Assembly (NCBI GenBank): GCA_015143295.1
Contig: CM026568.1
Coordinates: 20,280,607 to 20,344,606, forward strand
DNA from: Tetracentron sinense
Lineage: Eukaryota > Streptophyta > Magnoliopsida > Trochodendrales > Trochodendraceae
DNA length: 64,000 nucleotides
Direction of reading: 5' to 3'
Shown: positions 48,914 through 61,172 of the stretch, piece after piece
How the letters are laid out: each line of letters starts with the position of its first letter
Position numbering within the stretch: the stretch's first letter is position 1
Translations under genes and position numbers: made by a program
Notes under the pieces: generated by a model
What the model saw: the letters and a program-made list of their open reading frames with translations, nothing else
Told to the model about the DNA's origin: nothing
The model's database searches: none

Positions 48914-51900
48914 TTATATAGTGTAGATCATACCAACCTCTACAAGAGCAGCATGTGGGATATTTAGGGCCACCGGAGGCTCTCGGCAATTTTTATCGAG
49001 GAATACATAGGTCCTGATTAAGAACAGCTTCAGAATGTTCGACCCCTCACGCACAGATAAATGCGATTGGCCCAAGAAGTATGCTGTCCCACTCTCCCTT
49101 GCATCCACTAGCTCTTGGAGTTCCTCCCTGATAGATGCTTGCATCATAGGACTATTTGTAGGCAATAGAAACCTGACCTTTTTTCTCCTTACAGGAGGAG
49201 TTCTAAGGATTCCATCATTTGCTAAGCTTGTAGGTTGATCGATTGAGTTGGTATCATTTAGCGGAATCAAAGCATTTCGCCCCTGCGTTGGATTGCCTAT
49301 AACAATCATTCGTCCTTCAGGGGACGTCAGGGATTCGGAATCATTTTCTTCCATGGAAATGAATTCCCCAATGGTACGTATAATGTGATCTTCAAAGTCA
49401 TCTGTATCTCTGATACGATCACAATATCCATATCTTACAATGCACCGGTACACTCTATACTCTTTGGGCCCCACCCTGCCTATAAGATGCCGCCTGCTCG
49501 GTGGAACATGTGGAACTGGTAGCGACTTGAAGGATACAAAGATCAGTACTTGGTGAAATGCAGGAAGATTTGTTATGAAGTGAGAGAAGAAGGCAGGGAT
49601 CCCCGTCACAATATCAGTGTAGATGAACCCAATGCCAGGTACTCTGGAAATTCCAAGACCTGGACTGAGATCTGTAAGCCAGTCCATGGACACCTTATTC
49701 TGCAAATCGAACTCATACTTCTTCTTGGTGCCATAGTGCCATGCCAGCATGACTGTCATGGAAACTGCGAGAAGGATGACAAGATACCATGCTCCCTTAC
49801 GAAAATTTAATAGACATGCTGAGAAATACATGCCCTCGATGGAGCCGAAGAATATCAAAAAACATGCCGATACGAATATATTCTTCTCCCAATACAAAGC
49901 AATTACCAGTGACATCAGACAAGTCGTTATTAGCATTCCAGAAATTATAGCTAAACCTGTAGAGGCATTGAAAGTTAAAAACTCTTTAATTAAACCCAGT
50001 ATTCATCAAAATCAACTCAAGAACTTTCCAAAGAAAAAAGAGAATGTTGTTAGGCCTGCATACCAGTGGCATTTCCTATCGGTACGATGTCTCGGAAACC
50101 AATGGTGACGGCAAGGCTGAGGACCATCAATATCCAGTTGACGTCTGGGATATAGACCTGCCCATGTATCTTATCCGAAGTGTGGATCACTTTTACTCTG
50201 GGAAAACAACCGAGTGCCAGGCACTGGTGTATAATGGAGAAAGTAGCCGTAATGGTTGCTTGGCTTCCTGCAGCCGTAGCAAGTAGAGAGAACACTGTGA
50301 AGACGTGGCGTATAGATTCTGCACTTGCCATGTTGTTTTCCACAAGTAACAGGAATTATGGGAAGGTGGGGAAGCCACAAAGCATAAAATGCAAAGTAGG
50401 GAAATAACTTACTAGGTACAGATTGGCTGAGATGAGTACTGTCTTCATCAGCAAGACGGTTTTTGGAGATAAATGCAGCTTGACCCGCATAACATAAAAC
50501 AAGGGCAGGGTAAATCAAGAATATAAAAGTAATCTGCAGCAGAGATATCATCAACAAGCTCGTCATAATTATGAAATACAGTTAGATATTAATTGTGTCA
50601 GAATATGTGCAATATCTAATACCTTGATTGATTTCTTGGAGAAATGGCCTAAATCTGCAAACATTGCCTCTGATCCTGAAACAGCAGAGCGACGCATCAT
50701 GCATCTAAATGAACCAAGGACATGGCAACTTCCATAAACCTGCGTTTGTTTTTTACAGAAGAGAAAGAACTTAACTAAATGTGGATACATGAGAACCTCA
50801 TTAGTCATAAACTAACCTGCTATACATAGAAGGATGCTGCTTAATGAACTCCAACTACTAATGCCATTGTTTTTCAGAAACTTGTAGGCATATTTTGGGG
50901 AAAGGGCAGAGATGACGTGGTTGTTGCAGTGAAAGATGTTATATAGACCAACTCCGCTGATGAATAAGAGCCAAATAGTGATAATAGGAGCAAACATAAA
51001 CCCAATTTTACGGGTCCCACAATGCTGCAGCGTGAAGAGGCAAATCAATATGGCGCATGCAGATGGAACTGGCACATCTGTAACAAATAATATGCAGAGG
51101 GAATTGGCACATCTCTAGTAGATTATAAAAAGTAAAAATCAGAAAGCTATGAATCCAGAACAAATCCACTTCATAGGAAAACTAAACAAGAATTGATATA
51201 AGTAACCACATTATCTGGAATTCTGGATTATGCTAAGATTGGTGTCCACATAAATGAAACATCCAAAATCTTCAAAATTGGGCATATAACTTTGAAAAGA
51301 ATGTGTCTCTCATGGCAAGTGTCATATTTTGGGTATGCAACAGGAAGATTCAACATCTTTTATAACATAAACTAGACAGTTTATGAAGATTAAAGTCCCA
51401 TATGACCATTTTTTTTTAAACAATAAGGATGACTGTTTTAAAATTGAAAAAAAGTAAAAGAAACAATACCGAGAAAGGCCGAACAAAAACAAGCAGCTCT
51501 ACTACACAACTGGATTGAACAAAAAGAGAGATCCATTTAGGGTCAAAAAGTACGACCCTATCATCTTTGAAGTCATTGAGAATGAAGGCCATAGATGTAG
51601 GATCCATGGTACATGACCACGCATAAAAAAGGACTCCTCTTTGACCATTAAAAATAGAAACAAAAATTCAGAAAGGTTGGTAACGGTTTATGGATGTCGA
51701 ATAGTACTCGAGAAAATTATAAAAAGTTAGATAAAGGTATGCTTTCAGTACACAAAATAAGAGGACACAACCACATGACCAATTTACAGTTACTTGTGAA
51801 ATATATCATGGTTCTCCTTAAATAACAATGTTTCTTATAGTTTAACCCAAGTCGCAAGTACCACATATTCAAGACTTGAGAGAGAATATAATGTTTCTCA

Positions 51901-54900
51901 TAGTTTACCTTAAGTCTCAAGTTCCATTTATTCAAGTTAAGAGATAATATATTCTATTTACATATTAGAGAAGTGTTAAGCTGAGATAATTTTCAAAATT
52001 CATCAAGTATTTTCATAATCGTGTATTTCTTAAGGAAATGTTTAGGAGAACAACGAAGTCACAAATTATCAAAGAAGATTGTATCTAGAGAGTGTTGCAA
52101 GAGCATATACCTACAAAAGGCATATGCATATGTGCAGTAACTTCTTGTGCAATGTTATTTAAAAAAAACTTATTAGCAATGTTGGTTTCTTATTTTTCTA
52201 TCTCTTCCTACTTTGTTCTCAGCATTGAGGGGAATATTTGCCGTAATATCCATGAACAGTTGTTAATACACATGTGACAGTCTAAAGGACATGATGGTTG
52301 CTCACGAATACATAGGTAAACAGACAGATAATAAGAAGTATCCTTATAATTTCCAATTACAAATGATTAGTTTTCATGGTAGAGAACTTACATCTTTTAA
52401 AAGCTTTTGATAGAGTGTCCCGGGTACTTTGTGACGAGAACACTGGGAAGAACCAAAGTACTCAATAATGGATTTTAATGTAATGATGGAGAAAATGATA
52501 ATTAAATGATGCAAAAAGATATTCTTAATTTAGTATCTAATTTTAGTTAAAATTCTTACATTGATTTGATATATCTGACAATGATCGTTCAAGACCTGAT
52601 GAAGCTGACAACACTGGTAAGAGGGGGAAAATACAATCAGTTCATTTCAAGCAAAACTGGATTGATGAAATAAAGCACAAGACAACCAGAGAAAGTGAAA
52701 TAAACAATGAATATCCAAAAGATGTAATTAAGATGAATATGATCAGGTATCCAGACCAGAGATAGCAGGGGTTAGTACCCCATCGCCAATCACCATGCAA
52801 GAGCCAAATAGTGCCAAGAATAGCATCATATAATGACTACTTTTCTGTTTCTCAATTGCCCTTCTAGCCCTTGATTCCACCTTGGTTTGAGAAGGGATTC
52901 CCATTTCAAAACTCATAACTTCATCAGAAACTCTTTGATTTGGCAGCAGACCAACTTTGGCATGCCTGCACAATAACGAGTATAAAGCAAAAGTACCCCC
53001 TGCAGGAATTTGTTAACTTAAGCAGTGTTTGATGATTAGTGGTTTTAATGAACTTGAAACAATAAACTGTGGTCCTTACAGCTAATTACCTTCTCCATTG
53101 TCATCAGCTTTCAGGACAATGAAGACATACTTTACTAGGGGAATGATGGTCATAGTCCAGAACATAAAGGAGAGGAGTCCATATATCTCCTCGTCAGATT
53201 TAATATCTTCAGCAGAGATTGTTCCAAATGCATACAAGGGAGCAGTACTCAAGCGGCCATAAACTACTCCTATGCTTTGAAATGACAGAAGGAGCGTAGG
53301 CTTCCATGCCTCTTTCTGTGCAGTAACAAAAAAACAGAATCCAGATGATAAAAAATGGTGGGTGGATACTGTATCTGGGAAACACCAATGCGGTCTTAAT
53401 ATTTTAAAATAAACTATTTCAAATTACAGAGAAAGAAGTGAGCAACAATACAGAGACACAGGTAAGATATGTAACTGAAATTTGTTGAGAAGACATGAAT
53501 TTCAATATTTGTAGATTAAGAGAACCCATCAATATTTATGTGAATTTCCTGATAACTTTGTGCTGTAAACAACTCAATACTGAAAACCACACTGTAAGCA
53601 CTCTGTTTATTAGAGAAGCTAGCACATATTTTAGAGTGAAACATGCACATATTTTATATGAGACATGCACACATAAGCCTCTTTGCATTTTAAAGCTAAT
53701 GTACATCAATGCATCAAGTAGAAAATTTTTCGTAATAAATGTCTTGTCGTGATTATGAAGAACTACAGTATTGAGCCAGAAATCTTTAAGAGTTTATACT
53801 GTTGGAAAAACCATGTAGTGGTGAATGAGAAGTTGACCCGACAAAAATACCCAATGTCAACCCAATTGAAAATTTTTTACCCGAATCGAACTGGGCCCAT
53901 GTCTGGGTTTGGGCTAAATGGTGTATATTCGTTTTTGGACAAATTCCGTTTAAATCCTGGGTTGGGTTTCTGTTGGTGTTTCAAACATCCTGTAACTGGT
54001 TTTCTTTCTGTTTTGTGTTCTTCCGAACAGTTACCTCTGTTCGAACAGACACAAAGAAGTCTATAAATTTAAACCTCCATTCTTGCATTTAATCAATCTT
54101 TTTTTTTTCTTCTAAAAACTCTCTCTCTTCTGCATTGTTATTGTTATTGGTTCGAGTACAAGCATTAGTCAGTTTGCTGGGTTTTGCAGATTGAAGTGTT
54201 GCATCTCTAGAATCGAAATCTGTTCTATCTTGGGAGACGATTACTCATCAACCTTAAGCACCGAGAGGGAGTAAATTCGTCTTAAGGAAACTGTGATTCA
54301 CAAGACTTGGATTTGCTGTTTATTTGCTATTTATTTGTTGTTTCAATTTGTTGTTTATTCACAGTACAAATACAATGAGTTCTTTATTTACTGTTTCAGT
54401 TTCCTAATTCCTTTTATTGATACATCTATATTTATTAATTATTTTCTGAATAATTAGAACTATATACCTAGGCAGCTCTCTTTATTTTTTTACATATCTG
54501 GAATGAAATTGTTATATACTAGTTTTTTAGGATTTTTATGTAACAGCTCATTTGGGATTTAGAGGAAAAGGAAAAATGTCTTATGATGGATTTCTGGCAA
54601 GACTTTAGGAGATTAGATCAACCTAGGTCGCGTTCAAAGAATTTAGCACTAGATCTCTCAATAATAGGTTGGGTGATATAACAAACTTTAGACTCTTAGT
54701 TTGACCCTTAGATTATAAGGTGAAACACAAGAGACTTTGGAGGGGATTAACCTTCTTCATTTAGCGTTATTAAATAGATTCTTGTGAAAAAGAAAAAATT
54801 TAGGATGGGTTTTGGTCGTCAAGCCAACTGGTGCTTGCTCAATTGGTAAGGTCTGCTTGTGGAATACCAACAAAACTGGTTCAATTTCTACCAAAAAACA

Positions 54901-56508
54901 ATAGTATTGGTTGCCAATGAATTGCTTGGACTTGAGATAAATTGCCAGAATTTTGACATCTTAGTTTGAAAAGGGCATGAAGAAGGCATATGACCGTATG
55001 GATTGAAGCTTATTAGATTCATGATTGGAAGAATGAAGTTTGAGGAGGAAAAGAGATTGATAGGAGCTTGCCTTCCATAATGCGCTTCTCTATCCTTGGT
55101 AATGTAACCTAGGCTTGAACCTTGCAACACCTGGATGCATCCTTGAGTGCCACGTGGAGGATGCTCTTGAGTGTTATTTGTTGGTATGTTTGGAAGGAGA
55201 GGAATAAACGGGTGTTCAACAATATTTCCTTCATAAAAGAAAATGCTGGTCATACATTTCAAAGCCTATGCTCTCATGGTATTTGATTAGGAAGGATTCT
55301 GATGATCTAGTTCTGGCAATATCTTTATATATATACATATATATATATATGGGGCCAGGTTGTTAGCCATTAGGAGGTCGGTCATTGTACTTCTATAGTG
55401 TTCACCAATCAGTGAATTTTTTCCATGTATCTTTCCTAATTTATTAAAATATAGATAACATTACTGATATAAAAAAAAAAAAAAAAAGTAACTTAGGCTG
55501 GACCCTGTGTTAGTCATAGAGGTTGAGGAACATGATTTTACAAATTGTCGTCCCCAAATGGTTGGGATAAGGTACTAACAAATAAGAAGAAGAATAAGTT
55601 AAGAAAAAGGGGATCCTCTTCTCTACATTTACTAGAGGTTGAGGAACATGATTTTACAAATTGTCATCCCCAGATGGTTGGGATAAGGCACCAGCAAATA
55701 AGAAGAATAATAAGTTGAGAAAAAGGGGATCCTCTTCTCTACATTTAGCTATTTTGGCGCAGCAGTACGTGGGGTAATTGGCGATATCTAATCTGATGGA
55801 TTAGTGGAATTCTTCATGCTTTGGAACCTGGAACCAGTTATATACCACCTTCAATCAGAGGGCTCTAGAGATGCTCAAGTATCTCTACAGTTGACTCCAT
55901 CATTCAGGTTCCATGGATTTGAACCATTAAGTATTGTCATTTTTGCAGAACATTTTGGGTGAGTTTCATTGATATCAAACTGGAAAAAAAAAAATCCACC
56001 CCGGATCACAAATTTGATAAAAAAAAAAAAAAAAAAATCCACCTACTGTGTCACTTGTTTACAGATCAAGTGATTGTGGTTTCACTTGGTTTCATGTAAC
56101 TGAGTGTTGTATGATAATTCTCACAACCATATCCCATCCGAGTCATCAGTAACCATTCAAAACCTAGTATGCAACTATCATTGCGAAATCCGTGTACAGA
56201 TCAAGAAACAGTAAATCAACTTAAGAATAGCCATATTGGAGCTCCGATAATTCGGGCATCAACCATGGCATAAGAAATTTTCAAGTTTTGATAATCACAG
56301 TCTTAACAACAAACAGGCAATCCAGATGCGAAGTGATCACTAGGTGCAAGAGAGGTCAATTTAATGAGATCTAGCAAGAATTTTCAGAAGATAAACAAAA
56401 ATTCCAAGCAATACAATCAAGAAGTAAAGCTTAAGAAGAAGTAGAGAAGAGAAATTAAAGTACCTTAGAGTCCTGAGAGAAGGATTGAGAGCTGAGTGGA
56501 GAATCCAT
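48914..56508 (-). CDS. HAK: HAK/KUP/KT potassium transporter
   Basis: Nine coding exons (minus strand, 5' to 3'): 56508-56464, 53315-53090, 52999-52757, 52613-52560, 51077-50817, 50675-50623, 50533-50413, 50318-50064, 49956-48914. All phases agree and they sum to 2301 bp (766 aa), the normal family length. The start is [10 protein letters not shown]. The product is a multi-pass K+ symporter of plasma or vacuolar membrane with family signatures [41 protein letters not shown] and [16 protein letters not shown]. About 12 membrane helices precede a long cytosolic tail. The pore motif, usually GVVYGDxGTSPLY, reads [13 protein letters not shown], with Arg at position 36 instead of Asp. I recall [14 protein letters not shown] sequences in a subset of plant HAKs, so this may be a clade trait. 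Intron 1 is 3.1 kb. The donor after exon 3 is weak (GGTCTGG). Confidence 0.96.
54832..54894 (+). mobile_element. Degenerate tRNA-like SINE head
   Basis: GCTCAATTGGTAAGG resembles an A box. GGTTCAATTTCTACC, about 45 bp on, resembles a B box and is followed by an A-run. There is no clear target duplication. Confidence 0.4.
55518..55747. repeat. Tandem duplication, two units of 116 and 114 bp
   Basis: Both units begin AGAGGTTGAGGAACATG and end GGGGATCCTCTTCTCTACA. They contain ATGGTTGGGATAAGG, a phrase found in plant SINEs. Unit boundaries are 55518-55633 and 55634-55747. Confidence 0.88.
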
Positions 56509-56732
56509 GAGTAGAAATTGAGGGAATTGGGAAGAGAGAATGGAATTTATCAGAAAAGAGAGGACTAGGGTTTGAACAGAGGAATTTTAGACGGTGTAAA
56601 CAAAGAGAATAAAAGAGATTTCTACATCTGTAATTCCTCCCATGTTCTGTTTTTATTGCTCCCCACACATACAGACAGAGCCTTTTTCTTTTTTGAATTT
56701 GTTTAGTAGAGGGAAGAACAGAATCTGCTAAT

Positions 56733-56756
56733 CCCACCCCACCCCACCCCACCCCA
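56733..56756. repeat. (CCCCA)n simple repeat
   Basis: About five CCCCA units lie about 230 bp upstream of the HAK start codon, probably in its promoter or 5' UTR region. Confidence 0.8.
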
Positions 56757-56871
56757 AAATCAGCTCAAAATCATATCACATGATTTACGGTTTGGAGTTT
56801 GGAGTGGTGGACGAACACTGCACGTGGGGTGTTGCACCAATGTTTTTTTAGAGTTTTTTTTTGGTTAAGGT

Positions 56872-57155
56872 TGAGCTTAATCGCATTCACTGGTCAACAC
56901 GTGTCCCTTTTAACCTTCATTAACTATTGTTAAGATTCGATTCAACAATCTAAACTTAGTTTTAATAAAAAAACGTATTAAAAAATAATAACCCTAAGGG
57001 TTAAAAGTTCTTAACCAGAGTTTAGAAAAAAATTAATATATATTTTTTCTAAAAAACAAGGTTAGATTTTGAACCTTAAGGGTTAGTAAATCTTAACCAT
57101 AGTTAAATGAGTTAAAATGGATACGAGTTGACCTGTGGGTGGGATTGAACTCTCC
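56872..57155. mobile_element. Fold-back MITE of the TTAACC/CACGTG family, unit 1
   Basis: Left arm GGTCAACACGTGTCCCTTTT pairs with right arm AAAATGGATACGAGTTGACC. The pairing covers about 60 bp with an AT-rich loop. It lies upstream of the HAK gene. Confidence 0.65.
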
Positions 57156-57185
57156 TCGAGTTCAATTGTGATTGACTGTAATATG

Positions 57186-57410
57186 ATGTCAGTTCAATCA
57201 CACCCACGAGTCAACACATGTCCCTTTTAACCATATTAATTGTGGTTAAGAATTTCTAACCCTTAGGGCCCAACAATCTAGCCTTGCTTTTTAGGAAAAA
57301 AATTTTAAAAAAAATGTAACCCTAAAGTTAAAATTCCTTAACCAATGTTTAAAGGACAATTAAAGAGGCTATGCGAGTGCAATTGAGCTCTATCGAGTTC
57401 AGTTGCAATT
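57186..57410. mobile_element. Fold-back MITE of the same family, unit 2
   Basis: Begins GTTCAATCACACCCACGAGT and ends near GAGTGCAATTGAGCTC, with ACACATGTCCCTTTTAACC and a degraded inverted arm. It lies head to tail with unit 1, separated by about 30 bp. Confidence 0.55.
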
Positions 57411-57767
57411 AAATAAGATCCGGACGGTTCATTACAAAAATATAAAAATAGACATAAATATTCTTAGTTGCTCGTGAAAGGCACGAAAAGAGAGGCAAAT
57501 AGACTAAGACAGAGAAATGAGAGTGAAATGGGAAGAATAAACTAAGGTAGAGAAATGAGAGTGAAATGGGTAGATGACAGTTTTAGAGATTTAAAGCTCC
57601 CTTTCTTGAAAAAAAAACATAGAGAAGAAAAAGAAAATAGAAAGAGAGGGCTTTCAGTGGTAGGTGTCTAATAGTTGCAAAAAAGGACAGGCGTGGAGTG
57701 AGGTTGGAAAAGAGAGTGGAACTTGCAAGTAATTGTAAGGATAGTTTTGAAAATGAGTTTATAGTGG

Positions 57768-58030
57768 TTTTTTTTTTTTTTTTTTGGTGAAATGTTATCA
57801 TATAACTAACACACAACCGAATCTAAGGTAGCCGCTAAGGTGTCATAAGGGTAAGTCTAAGCAACCACTCCAAAAGGGTCCGACTTAAGTAGGGTTGATT
57901 GCCCCTTGTACACCCCTGTGTGAAGTCTTGTTCCCAACTGAGGTGGGATTAAACTTGGGACATTAACCTTATGGCACCTTAGCGGCTACCTTAGGTGGTC
58001 TGGTTGTCTCCGTGTGTGTGAGTCGGCTAC
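57768..58030 (-). mobile_element. SINE-like element with terminal inverted repeat
   Basis: A T-run at 57768-57785 would be the poly(A) tail of a minus-strand insertion. Segments 57823-57853 and 57963-57995 are near-perfect inverted copies (CTAAGGTAGCCGCTAAGGTG). Between them, read on the minus strand, AAGTTTAATCCCACC could be a diverged B box. The target duplication was not found, so a small fold-back element is an alternative. Confidence 0.5.
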
Positions 58031-58084
58031 CATATGTTTAATTTTTCCGCCTACATTATAGAGGTTTAAAGGGCTACTTTCTCA

Positions 58085-59204
58085 CTTCCACCATAAGAGA
58101 AATCCAGAAGATTCCCATCAGTATTCATGATTCTCCGGACAGACTTATTTGGCACCACGTTAAATCGGGAAGATTTAAAGTTAGCTCAGCCACTCACTTG
58201 GTAAAGCAAATCGGTGAAGCTCATCGGCCCTCTTCAAGCTCCAACTCCGCTGGAGGTGTTTGCAGGTCATGGGAACGGAAAATGGAGGTTGATCCAATGT
58301 GTCCTCTGTGTCAGAAAGAGGAGGAAACCATCACTTATCAATATTTGAAATGCCCATGCTCTAAGAGTGTTTGGTTCTACTATTTCCCTATCAAGCCATG
58401 CTCTAGGAGTGTTTGGTTCGGGTCTACTCTTTTCCCTATCAAGCCAACCTCTCTTTCTCTCTTTGGTGGAAAAGTTGGGCTTAGCATAAGGATTTTGCTA
58501 GGGATAATTTCTCCCTTGCCTCAAGGCTTAGCATCACTCTTTGGAACATCTGGCAGCTCCGTAACGACGTGCTTTTCAATGGAGGTTCAGTGGATCCAAT
58601 TGCTACCATTCTCATCATTGAATCCTTTTTGAGAAAGAATGGAGGCCAACCCCAGCTTCCCTCATTTTCAAATCTGCCACCCACGGATAGGACTCTCTTT
58701 CAACAGAGTTCAGTTCAGTGGAGACCACTGGATCAGGGGTGGGTAAAGCTCAATATCGATGGGGCTTCTCTTAGTAGTGGACTGGTGGCCGGAGGAGATG
58801 GAACGATTCTCTTGTCATCACGGAAGCCCCTACAGGACGGCACAACTCGAATTGCAGAAGCGGAAGCTCTTCCGCTTGGAATGATTATGGCAGTTAACAA
58901 CCATTAAAATGGCATTGTCATTGAATTGGATTCCAAAGAGATCATCGAGTTACTGCTTGGAAACCCAAATCAAGTGCAGTGAGTGTTCATCATGATTGTC
59001 AATGACATTCAATCTTTGAGGCATGCAATGCAATGAAGTAAAGTTCACGTACATCAGTCGAGTAGCTAATACCTTGGCTCACCAGTTAGCGCAAGAAGCT
59101 CTCAATGATAGCATTCATATGTCCTCTCTTCCAAATACTGTTTACCCCCAATTGGGCCATTCGCTTAGACTCAATCTGGCTCCTATATCACAAGTTCTTT
59201 TCTG
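58085..59204 (+). pseudogene. LINE (L1-type) remnant: zinc-binding domain and RNase H
   Basis: Only the 3' end of a non-LTR retrotransposon ORF2 is present. The zinc-binding region found after plant LINE reverse transcriptases comes first (LIWHHVKSGRFKVSSA, then CPLCQKEEETITYQYLKCP). An RNase H-like domain follows, with WVKLNIDGAS, AEAEALPLG and IELDSKEI, and the closing VANTLAHQLAQEAL. These acidic residues match the RNase H catalytic set. The frame is broken: the first part is readable at 58198-58632, the second at 58569-58907, then stops at 58905 and 58981 interrupt. A 45-bp internal duplication (AGTGTTTGGTTC...) lies at about 58365-58445. No reverse transcriptase is seen upstream. Confidence 0.85.
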
Positions 59205-59205
59205 A

Positions 59206-60260
59206 AATGAAATTTCTTGTTAACTTAAAAAAAAGTTTTTATGTAGGTATAATAAATAAACAAGGTTTTTATTTAGGAATACCCCCTCTCCTATACAACA
59301 TTTAGGGATACCTCCTCGAGTTTCCTGATACTTTAGTAATACACCCGGCAATGGATTTCCTCTGGTGGTCGCTAGAGGCCCGGCCTCTAGCGTGAGTAGG
59401 ATGCCGACGCGTGGCCATCAGATGGGCGGGAACCAAAATTTTGGGTTTAGATAAACGGAGACGGTAACGGGGTTGAGAGTTTAAAACTTATTATTTTTTG
59501 TACGATATCAGAACTTTACTTTGATCTTCCCTAAAGCTTCTTCCTCTTCCTCTTATAACAGATGAGTCTCTGCCTGAACCAATAGATCGTTTACTTGCTT
59601 CTAGACAGTCGAATCCAAAGGATCAAAAGGAGAGCAAGCACTAACATTAACGGGTTAGTAAGCTTCTTGCCCCCCTTTTTTTTTGTGGAAGAGAGATTAG
59701 CTGCCCATACACTTGGACAACTTCTCTCTTTCTGTAATTTTTTTTGTGGTAAGATTTGTAGGTTGTGGACGTGTTGATATCAATTCCAAGGCTTTTAGGT
59801 TGTGTTTTGTGGTAATGCCCTTTCCTACCATATGCATCTTACATCTGGTAATAGGGTTCTTGTTCGTTTTGATGGTTTTAATACTTCATTTTTTTGAATT
59901 TCAGTTTGTTTTTTTCTCACCCTGTAAGATTTGTTGAACCGGTAACTTTCTTCTCTTAATTTTTAAGGTGTCTGTGCTTTGTGGCCACCATGTTTAGGTT
60001 GTCTAATTGGGGAGTGTCATTTTGGTATTGCTTCTGTATTACTGTAGATGGAGAGTTCTCTAACTAATTTTGATGGTTTCGTTTATTTTTATTGAAATCT
60101 GTGGGAGTTACGGAAAAGTAAAGAAATGGGCAGTGGATTTCTCATGTATTTCTACTATCCATCAAATTATTTACAAGACACTAGAGTAAGAAAGGGAATA
60201 AACAGAGGTTCGATGGAGAAAAAAAAAACTTGAAAAAATCTCTAGTCTAACTTGAATGAT
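59206..60260. other. Intergenic region without a recognised gene
   Basis: AT-rich, with an A-rich stretch just after the LINE end that may be its tail. A short GC-rich island with a GAGGCC/GGCCTC palindrome lies at about 59370-59430. No coding signal is convincing. Confidence 0.5.
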
Positions 60261-60268
60261 CTTCCACA

Positions 60269-60888
60269 TTAACCCTTGGTTTGTATCAATCGTTCAAGGT
60301 CTTCTGAGATCAAACGGTTTGATTGGATATCTTGATCTTCTGCTACAGTTTCCACAAATTGTTTTGGAACCGAGCACTTTTCCTCCGAAGATAACTTCTC
60401 TTGGATTAATGGAGATGAAAGAAGAACTTGGAGTTCTTCTACTTGGGGTGGTCCCTTGCTTTCCTGCACAAATACACAAAAGCAGAGTTCATTTTTTGTT
60501 AAAATTTAACATTATTACTTTTTTCTGTAAATCATTGACGAAAAAAAAAATACTTGGAAGGACTTGAAATTTACCTGAACTGACCCCATTAATTCAAGAA
60601 GTCTAACTTGGGCCTGCAAATACCTCACATCCTTTGAAGCAGCTTGGAACGTTTCAGCTGTGTTCATCTTAGTTCCACCAGGAATAAGCTTCCCTAGCAC
60701 TTGAGTCTTCTCAGTAATATTCCTCCTCCTCTGCCGAGCTGAAATGCTCTATGCCGACAAACACCCATTGTTGGGTTTCTTTGTGCCCTCCACATTGTCA
60801 CAGTAGTAAACCGGCGGAATTTGTAACTTTGTTGATGGAAGTTCCGGCAAAAATTCAAGGACCAAAACCCATTTGTCTATAGTTCTTC
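60269..60888 (-). pseudogene. bHLH transcription factor pseudogene
   Basis: Two exon-like parts on the minus strand, 60888-60575 and 60463-60269, are joined by a 111-bp GT...AG intron in phase 0. The first encodes LQIPPVYYCDNVEG, then the basic region SISARQRRRNITEKTQ, then the helix-loop-helix LGKLIPGGTKMNTAETFQAA and YLQAQVRLLELMG. The second encodes a conserved tail with LLSSPLIQEKLSSEEKC and ends in TGA or TAA at 60269. This resembles the small Arabidopsis bHLH52/53 group from memory. A TAG stop at 60749-60751 sits just before the basic region, where CAG would be expected, and no in-frame start Met is found upstream before a TGA near 60889. It is therefore probably not functional, unless translation begins elsewhere. 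Confidence 0.85.
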
Positions 60889-61172
60889 ATATTCACAGTA
60901 GTAAGAACTAGAATCACTCTTTGAGAACTATAGACAAAATCTAATCATATTCACAGTAGTCCCTTGCTTTCCTGCACAAACTATCCCCATACTGTACTTT
61001 CTAAGTTTATTGAATGATTATTTCATTAGCCTTTGTAGCTCCGTAGTGATTCTTTATAACATGTTACACTGAGAGAGATTTTGCTATTTTCATTTTCCGA
61101 TTGTAATTCATTTTATTGAGAATAATTTCACTTTTCTGTTGGATTGTTTAACGTTCAAATACAGTGAGCCTG

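Larger units (their letters stand above)
53316..56463 (-). other. First intron of the HAK gene, with transposon debris
   Basis: 3148 bp. It contains an LTR-like segment starting TGTTGG at about 53800, with TCTATAAAT at about 54058. Next come a tRNA-like SINE head (54832-54894) and a 116-bp tandem duplication (55518-55747). There are several A-runs. No protein-coding sequence is recognised. The intron is about ten times longer than any other in this gene. Confidence 0.7.

Noticed and set aside
53799..54450. Solo LTR in the HAK intron
   Set aside because: It has a TGTTGG start and a TATA-like box, but I found no convincing CA end or target duplication, so it is only mentioned inside the intron entry.
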